From the NCBI GenBank assembly GCA_030789695.1, contig CM061132.1:149924597-149988596 (forward strand): 64,000 bases of DNA, in the 5' to 3' direction. Below the pieces are notes generated by a model. That model was given only the letters and a program-made list of their open reading frames with translations, was not told the origin of the DNA and did not search any database. Positions 57,040 through 64,000 of this stretch are shown here, piece by piece (position 1 is the stretch's first letter; every line of letters begins with the position of its first letter). Origin of the DNA: Scilla litardierei. Lineage: Eukaryota; Streptophyta; Magnoliopsida; Asparagales; Asparagaceae. The position numbers were made by a program, and so were the translations under genes.

Positions 57040-59130
57040 ATGGATTGTTCTCATGACTTATTGTAAAGTATAATTGTCAGCAGTATTTATCATTATATAT
57101 TGCAATAAAATAGTTACACTTCTATGCACTGAATCATATGAAATGTTTCCCTTACATGCCATAGCTTAAGATCAAATGGTTATGTTTTGCATTGAAGTAT
57201 ATGTTGCAATGGTTAAACTTGCTATAAGTTTGACTAAACTTGTCAAACAAACTGTGTATAATTTTTACTATCAATATGATCACTCATGACGCATGATAAT
57301 ATAAGCATCCCACTTTAATGATAGTCCTAAATCACTATCGTGGGACGTCTGATTTGAGGACCAATCATTGCAAGTATGAAAACTCCTGAACAAAATGTGA
57401 GGATGCCTAGCTAGTACTCTCAGAAAAGTTTTAAGAATATTCGTCGATACAAAATCCATAATGAAACTAATGAAATAAATAAATACGGAATATTCGTATA
57501 TAACGACTTATAATAATTAATGAATTGAAGACCATACTTAAGCGTTTGAATGTACCTTCAAAAGGTCCATATCATACAAAATTCGAAGAATGAAGCAAAA
57601 TTAACGGAGCACACAAATGTGACCGACCTCATAAAAGTTTATACTTTGATACAAGTGGTTTAGACACATTGGATCGGTGATGATGCACTCCATCATATCC
57701 TAATCTTATAAAATAATCTGCAGAAAACGAAGATTCTTCAAAGGGTGAATCTCCATCTTAGAGAGTGAAAAACAATATCCATTAAAATTAAAATAATAAG
57801 ACTTTTTCCTTGAGAATACTTAATGATATTTGTGGATTTATCCACTTCCTATAAGGACTGATAATGTACCTTACAGTACTTATCTATGCATCCTCTAAAT
57901 AGTCATAAGTTGGCCTATTATCCAACCGCAGTCCAGCTTTTTCTAAAAGCTATCATGATGAATTATCAGAATTGTGGATACATTGGATAATGCTGGGATA
58001 TAAATAACAATTTGCAACTGGAATAAAAAGTTGAACACCCCGAAGCATGTGTTCATACCCAAAACGGATTTGAAAAGTCGATTATTAAAACGACTCCAAT
58101 GGATTACACATCCATTAATTCCAGATCTTGATGACTGCATGTAGACATGCAATCTTACATGCTGCTTCATAAATAAGACTCAGACCATCTGGGAATCAGA
58201 GTTATTCTCATATGCATCTAGCATACAGAACACCACAAAATATCTCTCATTTAAGGATTTTTGGGTGTGTAGTTTACATTCCTACGGCACCACAGATAAT
58301 AAAATCAGGATCTCAACGTCGTCTTGGAATCTATATAGGGTTTTATGCACCCTAGATACCTTGCACCCCTAAACGAGGGAGGTGTTAAAAGCACATCTCG
58401 AAGACTATGCATAGATGTGTCCACATTCCCAATGCTAGGGTCAACTCAGTTGAAGCATGAAGCTCTACTGACCACTTAAAATAAATTAAAAAAATCTTTG
58501 ATCCAAAAATTATGAAATGTGATAATGAGATCATGAAGATCATTCACATTCAAGAAAACTATTCAACAGTTATCGGACATAGTTACTGACAACAAGAAAA
58601 TTTGTTAGATCATGCATCCCTGTTGCTAATACTCTAGCTAGGATTGACATCTCCGAGAATGGATGTAATCCACTAGCAGCAGAAGTGGTTGTTCTCAAAG
58701 AGACAGACCACTAGCTCCAAGGGTGAAATTCTCAGAAAGAGAAAAACACCTGGAGGCCTTAAGAAAATACTACCACAGAATAATGAGCTCGTGTCCATAC
58801 CCTTATCCCGCACAGAAACCACTGAAGATGAAAATCTGGGAGACATTGAAATAAAATCGAATGTTGTATATACTGGGGAGGTGTTGGATAGAAAGAACAC
58901 AAATTGTCGACAATGTATTCACGTATCATATTGCCACTTACATCGCAAAAGCAATGATAATTAAATAATGTCGTTCCACACTCCGTTGTTAAAATAAAAA
59001 CGTATAGATTGGCCAAATGTAGAACGAGTCAATAAAAGCTAAGCTGGACTCGCTTATGAAACGTGAAGTGTTTGGACCTGAAGTCCAAACACTGAAAGGT
59101 GTAAAACCTGCGGGCATAATAAGTATTGCA
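57040..59130 (+). pseudogene. pol: Pol relic of element 5
   Basis: Many frameshifts and stops. Recognisable parts by comparison with element 4 are the pre-integrase region near 57640-57700 (a HIGSVMM-like stretch), the integrase end near 58030-58160 (VHTQNG then KTTPMDY-like text), a linker near 58680-58890, and the RT start near 59040-59110 (KLDSLMKREVFGPEVQT). It stops just before the RT core. Confidence 0.7.
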
Positions 59131-59182
59131 TAAATAAAAATCTATTATACATTTGACAGCGATTTTTGAATCCTAGGGCTGA

Positions 59183-59309
59183 CTAGGACAAGCTGACTAG
59201 GACAAACTGTTTGATAAAAGACGGCCAGGATTTAATCTTGGATGATGAACGACTGAGATTGAATCTTGATATAATAATTGGGGGAAAGTTTTAATTTTGG
59301 GAGGAACCC
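59183..59309. repeat. Dispersed repeat, copy B
   Basis: Direct-orientation relative of 1-116, with the same duplicated GACTAGGACAA motif. It joins the broken end of element 5. Confidence 0.55.
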
Positions 59310-59959
59310 TTAGGGCCTGTTCCATTGGGTTTCTTTTGATGGAGGATTTACTGTAGGGAATAGTAAATCCTAGGAGAAATGAGTGAAGAGAGAGAAGAGG
59401 AGTAGTGTGTTTCTTTTGGTTGCTTTGGGTTGGAAAGTGGAGAGTAGTTTTGTATGTGGGGCCCAGAGTAAAGTAGTGTGTTTCTTTGGTTATATGGATA
59501 TTGGGAAAGTTGGTTGAGGAAAGTGAGAAAGTTGGTTATGGTTATTTGATGTGAGATTACCCCCAAACCGAATTTGGGCACAGTACTTGTGAAAATCCAA
59601 CTGTTAAGTAATTAATAATTAAATAACTAGTAAATATGAAATAAATAAATATTAAATAAAATATTTAAGTTCAATATAAGTAATTAAAATTTAAAAAACA
59701 GAATTTAACAAAGGAATATTTAAATGATTAAGGCCGAATAATTAGAAACGGAAGAACGACAAGCAACGCAACCAACAGAAAAAAACAATTTATTGAACTG
59801 GCAGCAAAACATGGTGTGAATTTTTAAATTCTCACCGATAAGCTCATATCAGCTATAACAAACCAAAATCACATTCCAAAATAGACAATATTTACAAAAT
59901 ACTTATAATATACATATTACAAGTCTCATCTGACTAGCCCAACATACAAAAATAAATGT
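59310..59959. other. Intergenic DNA, possible DNA-transposon end
   Basis: TAGGGCCTGTTCCATTGGG at 59311 resembles the ends of plant hAT/PIF MITEs, but the matching right end near 59585 is weak. Direct repeats of GTAGTGTGTTTCTTTGGTT occur at about 59402 and 59474. The rest is AT-rich. Confidence 0.35.
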
Positions 59960-60415
59960 TTACATTTTAAGGGCGATAATAAACAACATTAACAAAAAAA
60001 GCAGAAAGCCTAAGATCGCATACAAAACCAACTTGATCCAATTGTATTCGGAGAGAATGGTGTCCATTTTCCTAGCCAACCGCCCCTCAATCTCCAAAAG
60101 CCGCCTATCAGATACCGCTGTGGAAGAGGATGCATGGGTCGGGCTTCTTGCAAGCTCATCAACCAACTATAGTATCACATACGTGGACCACTCTGAGTGA
60201 GGCGGATCCTTCCATTCGTAGTAGTTGCATTTATTATTCCCTCGCACAGGACAACTCCAAAAGCGGCGGCCAGGATTATTTGTGGTCCATGATGTCCTCC
60301 TGGGAACCCGTATCCGACAATGGCAAAACCTGCTGTCATCATCATCTGGATCCAACAGCGACCCTGTAGGAAGTCTGGGTCTGGAAATAACAGACTGGCT
60401 GGAACCGGTGCTCAT
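59960..60415 (-). pseudogene. GRF zinc-finger protein with C-terminal membrane segment (one stop)
   Basis: The ATG at 60415 (-) opens a Ser/Pro-rich start, then a GRF-type zinc finger with C-x-C, NPGRRFWSCPV, NKCNYYEWKDPP. A TAG at 60167-60169 (probably from CAG) cuts the frame. The same frame then continues through a helical LLEIEGRLARKMDTIL stretch to a hydrophobic segment (WIKLVLYAILGFLLFLLML) and ends at 59960. GRF finger, coiled coil and C-terminal anchor is a familiar plant layout and a highly amplified family. The stop may be a mutation or mark a pseudogene. Confidence 0.72.
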
Positions 60416-60859
60416 TTGTACCTTGCAAGAAATAAAGAGTGACAACGGAGGCATGCAACATATATACAAATAAAAATTGGGAAAAATTTTAAGCATCAAG
60501 GATACATAGAGAAGTGCATCAAGAAGCGACACCTCAAAGTGAACCATAGAAAGTAAGAAACCGAATAATAAACGTAGAAATCCATAAAAACCCAGGGAAA
60601 AAATGAAAAAAGTTTAACATTTGCGAAAACCAAACAATCCCCACAAGGAAATTGCAACATACCAACTTGGTCCATACCCAAGTCAAATAAATAATATTTG
60701 ACTTGTGCCCTCAGGTAAACATGTTATGTAGCATGAACAGCAGAAGGTATATGACGGTTGCTCATTATAAATGAACCTTCCAGCCAAATACCCCTATATC
60801 TTCTTTTCCGAGGGTCAATTTTCGCATTTATTGTTCATCATCATCGGGCAGAAGTTGGT
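60416..60859. other. Intergenic DNA upstream of the GRF gene
   Basis: No gene recognised; AT-rich. It may hold an upstream exon or promoter of the GRF gene on the - strand. Confidence 0.4.
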
Positions 60860-60867
60860 TTTTGGGT

Positions 60868-60965
60868 CATAGCTCCAGGTTGCAGTATGTGTGTATGGGT
60901 TGTTAAATTTGGATCATGGCATCAGATTTTTGTGGCATTGCTCCAGATTGCAGCATGTATGCAAA
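60868..60965 (-). repeat. Inverted monomer(s) of the 69-bp minisatellite
   Basis: GGATCATGGCATCAG, TTTTTGTGGCATTGCTCCAG and TTGCAGCATGTATG are the reverse complement of the monomer at 61290-63360. A partial second copy lies just upstream. The spacing of about 330 bp allows a hairpin with the first array monomers. Confidence 0.75.
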
Positions 60966-61289
60966 ACATACATAAGCCCTCAGATAGAAATTAATTATAT
61001 CATAATAAATAGTTGGTAATAGGAAGTTGCTCCATCACATATCACCCCCTCAGTTAACATCCGCTCATCTAATATACCGATGCATACCGTCCGTATAATT
61101 TCATTTGATTTTCAAAGTATCTCACTAATATACCTCATTGGGGAGTAATGGAACCATCCAGCCTATTACCAACTATTTATGCATAACCGAGGGACATAGG
61201 GATCAAATAAGCAGCTTCATCATTGGGCTATAGGTAAAACATAACAAGGAGCCTTGCCAACCAATCTGTAGCCTATAGCAATGACTGGA
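60966..61289. other. Spacer between inverted monomer and array
   Basis: No gene recognised. TAGTTGGTAATAGGAAG and its partial complement CTATTACCAACTAT (about 61008 and 61177) form an additional inverted pair. Confidence 0.5.
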
Positions 61290-63360
61290 GCAATGCCACA
61301 ACATTATGATTCCAAGATACAAAATTAACCACCCATACATATCAACTTCAGCCTGGAGCAATGACACAAAAATCAGATGTCAAGATCCAAATTTAACATG
61401 TCAAACAAAGTAACTGCTGGCTTGGAGAAATGCCACAAAAATCAGATGCCATGAAGCAAATTTACCCCCCCCATTCACACATGATGCAGCCTGGAGAAAT
61501 GCCACAAAAATCAGATGCCATGAAGCAAATTTAACAACCCATTCACACATGATGCAGCCTGGAGAAATGCCACAAAAATCAGATGCCATGAACCAAATTC
61601 AGAAATGGCAAACAAATTAAATGCAGGCTGGAGAAATGCCACATAAATCAGATGCCATGATCCAAATTTATCAACCCATTCACACATGATGCATCCTGGA
61701 GCAATGCCACAAAAATCAAATGAAGTTTTCCAAAAATTAACATTGAAAACAAAGGAGAAGCTCCTGAGGAAATTCCACAAAAATCTGCAGCCATGCTCCT
61801 AATTGAACAACCCAGGCACACATGCTGCAGGTTGGAGAAATTGCAAAAAATTCAGATGCCATGATGCAAATTTAACACCCCAGTCACACATGATGCATCC
61901 TGGAGCAATGCCACAAAAATGAGATGAAATGATCCAAATTTTAACATTGATAACAAAGGAGAAGCTCCTGGGGAAATGCCACAAAAATCTGCAGCCATGC
62001 TCCTAATTTAAGAACCCAGGCACACATGCTGCAGCCTGGAGAAATGCCACAAAAATCAGATGCCATGATGCAAATTTAACCCCCCATTCACACATGATGC
62101 AGCCTGGAGAAATGCCACAACAATCAGATGCCATGAACCAAATTCAGAAATGGCAAACAAATTAAATGCAGGCTGGAGAAATGCCACATAAATCAGATGT
62201 CATGATCCAAATTTATCAACCCATTCACACATGCTGCATCCTGGAGCAATGCCAAAAAAATCAAATGAATTTTTCCAAAAATTAACATTGAAAACAAAGG
62301 AGAAGCTCCTGGGGAAATGCCACAAAAATCTGCAGCCATGCTTCAAATTTAACAACCCTGGCACACAGGCTGCAGCCTGGAGCATTGCCATAAAATTCTG
62401 ATGCCATGATGCAAATTTACCCCCCCATTCACACATGTTGCAGCCTGGAGAAATGCCACAACAATCAGATGCCATGAAACAAATTCAGAAATGGCAAACA
62501 AATTAAATGCAGGCTGGAGAAATGCCACATAAATCAGATGCCATGATCCAAATTTATCAACCCATTCACACATGCTGCATCCTGGAGCAATGCCAAAAAA
62601 ATCAAATGAATTTTTCCAAAAATTAACATTGAAAACAAAGGAGAAGCTCCTGAGGAAATTCCACAAAAATCTGCAGCCATGCTCCAAATTGAACAACCCA
62701 GGCACACATGCTGAAGGTTGGAGAAATGCCAAAAAATTCATATGCCATGATGCAAATTTAACACCCCAGTCACACATGATGCATCCTGGAGCAATGCCAC
62801 AAAAATGAGATGAAATGATCCAAAAATTAACATTGAAATCAAAGGAGAAGCTCCTGGGGAAATGCCACAAAAATCTGCAGCCATGCTTCAAATTTAAGAA
62901 CCCAGGCACACATGCTGCAGCCTGGAGCATTGCCATAAAATTCTGATGCCATGATGCAAATTTAACCCCCCATTCACACATGATGCAGCCTGGAGAAATG
63001 CCACAACAATCAGATGCCATGATGCAAATTCAGAAATGGCAAACAAATTAACTGCAGGCTGGAGAAATGCCACATAAATCAGATGTCATGATCCAAATTT
63101 ATCAACCCATTCACACATGCTGCATCCTGGAGCAATGCCAGAAAAATCAAATGAATTTTTCCAAAAATTAACATTGAAAACAAAGGAGAAGCTCCTGAGG
63201 AAATTCCACAAAAATCTGCAGCCATGCTTCAAATTTAACAACCCTGGCACACAGGCTGCAGCATGGAGCATTGCCATAAAATTCTGATGACATGATGCAA
63301 ATTTACCCCCCCCCCCCCATTCACACATGTTGCAGCCTGGAGAAATGCCACAAATTCTGT
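61290..63360. repeat. 69-bp minisatellite array with higher-order structure
   Basis: About 30 monomers of 68-69 bp (GGAGAAATGCCACAAAAATC, AGATGCCATGATGCAAATTT, a C-run, CATTCACACATGATGCAGCCT). Variants with AAAATTAACATTGAAAACAAAGG and GAAATGGCAAACAAATTAA recur every several monomers; the latter is at about 61604, 62143, 62484 and 63034. On the - strand the 69-bp unit reads as 23 codons, giving a repeated W-H-L-I-F-V-A-F-L-Q-type frame, the longest 223 codons (62349-63020). Confidence 0.92.
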
Positions 63361-63674
63361 ATGCCAATAACCAAAAACCAACAACCAAATAACACATATT
63401 TATACCTGGAGCAAAGCCCAAACAAGCTATTTAACATCCCTCATAAACAAACTTCAGCATGGATACATGCAAAATGCTACATTGACCCATAACCCAAAAC
63501 CCCCCATCAACACATACACACACAAGTAGCAATGCACCAAAAACTAGTACACTAAGCCATCCACCAAAACCCCCGTAAACACATGTTGAATCCTTTTCCA
63601 ACCCCCCGTTCAAATCTCCCCCAACATAACATCGTCCCCGCTCAAACATCTGCCCAACCCAGCCAGCTAGCCTC
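63361..63674. other. Intergenic or 3' flank of the Myb/SANT-like gene
   Basis: C/A-rich on +. No feature recognised. Probably 3' untranslated DNA of the gene to the right. Confidence 0.4.
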
Positions 63675-64000
63675 CTAGTCCAAATCAAACCCAGCAACTA
63701 TCTCTTCTATCATCATTTTACACGCATCATGAGGCAAGGCCAAAAAGCTGTGTGCCTCCATCTCATCGTTGCGCAAGGCCTTGAAGACCTTTAATAATAT
63801 ACCCGGGGTATACTCGGAAAACTCGTAGACATGCTTGGCAAGCGGTTTGGTCCAATGTGCGTGTGCGGACCTTATAGCATCCGCGACATCTTTCATGTTT
63901 TCTGATATTTCCCGCATGATGTCGGGATCTTGAACCATGCCCCGTCTGCGGGGTTTCTTTTTACCCATCGCATGTGGGTTTGAATGACTTGGCCCTCCCT
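63675..64000 (-). CDS. Myb/SANT-like protein, C-terminal part (runs off the window)
   Basis: The - strand frame ends at 63675 and is still open at 64000, reading ...GGPSHSNPHAMGKKKPRRRG upstream of an internal Met at 63968. The basic KKKPRRRG is a likely nuclear localisation signal. The following helical region (MREISENMKDVADAIRSA, FKALRNDEMEAHSFLALP, KMMIEEIVAGFDLD) matches the C-terminal part of plant Myb/SANT-like proteins, either L10-interacting MYB type or the PIF/Harbinger second protein. The DNA-binding domain lies outside the window, so whether it is a host gene or part of a PIF/Harbinger element is unresolved. Confidence 0.65.
   Translation of the reverse strand, partial: GGPSHSNPHAMGKKKPRRRGMVQDPDIMREISENMKDVADAIRSAHAHWTKPLAKHVYEFSEYTPGILLKVFKALRNDEMEAHSFLALPHDACKMMIEEIVAGFDLD

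Larger units (their letters stand above)
53110..59130 (+). mobile_element. Element 5: decayed copia element related to element 4
   Basis: Its leader, gag and pol all align in order with element 4 but are heavily mutated. The leader (to about 54188) shares blocks such as GACCGCTCTGC...ACGGTGTATGACGTT. Gag is split by a solo LTR (54982-56729), and pol ends near 59130 at the start of RT. No LTR was found at either end, so the copy is truncated on both sides. Confidence 0.75.

Overview
The window is nuclear DNA from a flowering plant with a repeat-rich genome. The evidence is Ty3/gypsy and Ty1/copia LTR retrotransposons inserted into one another, MITEs, a MULE transposase relic, and plant-type GRF zinc-finger and Myb/SANT-like proteins. 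Nothing identifies the species. I found no host gene that is clearly intact, no rRNA or tRNA gene, and no CRISPR array.

Layout from left to right. 1-1613: small tandem repeats and a cluster of GTCGACT motifs. 1614-16636: element 1, a non-autonomous Tat-like Ty3/gypsy element on + (TSD GGTAG). It carries a gag, a 143-bp hairpin-rich tandem array and an antisense spliced ORF, but no pol. Its gag is split by element 1b (3592-10954, TSD GGAGC), a Sirevirus-like copia element that has gag and an envelope-like/plant-transposon ORF but no pol. 16642-18510: intergenic DNA with a MULE relic. 18511-25629: element 4, a young, nearly complete copia element (TSD ATTAC) whose two 209-bp LTRs differ at two positions. 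25679-25983: a Mutator-type MITE. 27094-49815: element 2, a Tat-like element on - (TSD GATAG), built like element 1 with gag, hairpin array and antisense spliced ORF and no pol. Inside element 2 lies element 6 (about 33575-48811, -), an Athila/Tat-like element with only a short gag. Inside element 6 lies element 3 (35036-46036, TSD CATGT), a Tekay/Del-like chromovirus with gag, pol and a chromodomain. Flanking element 2 are pieces of an older Sirevirus-type LTR (26741-27093 and 49821-50020). 51123-51353: a long-TIR MITE. About 53110-59130: element 5, a decayed relative of element 4, split by a solo LTR at 54982-56729 (TSD CCAGT). 59960-64000: a broken GRF zinc-finger gene, a 69-bp minisatellite and the 3' end of a Myb/SANT-like gene running off the right edge.

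The most unusual signals are these. Element 3 has two GT-AG introns that interrupt gag-pol, one at the gag/protease junction and one in the integrase core; removing each restores the frame exactly. Elements 1 and 2 carry antisense three-exon ORFs with TATA-like boxes in similar sequence context. Both of those elements also contain tandem arrays of GGGGTRGCCCC hairpins, and a related motif occurs in the element 1 LTR. The element 6 LTR has repeat units whose hairpin stems differ in sequence but remain fully paired. Four of the seven elements carry gag without pol, so they would depend on reverse transcriptase and integrase supplied in trans.
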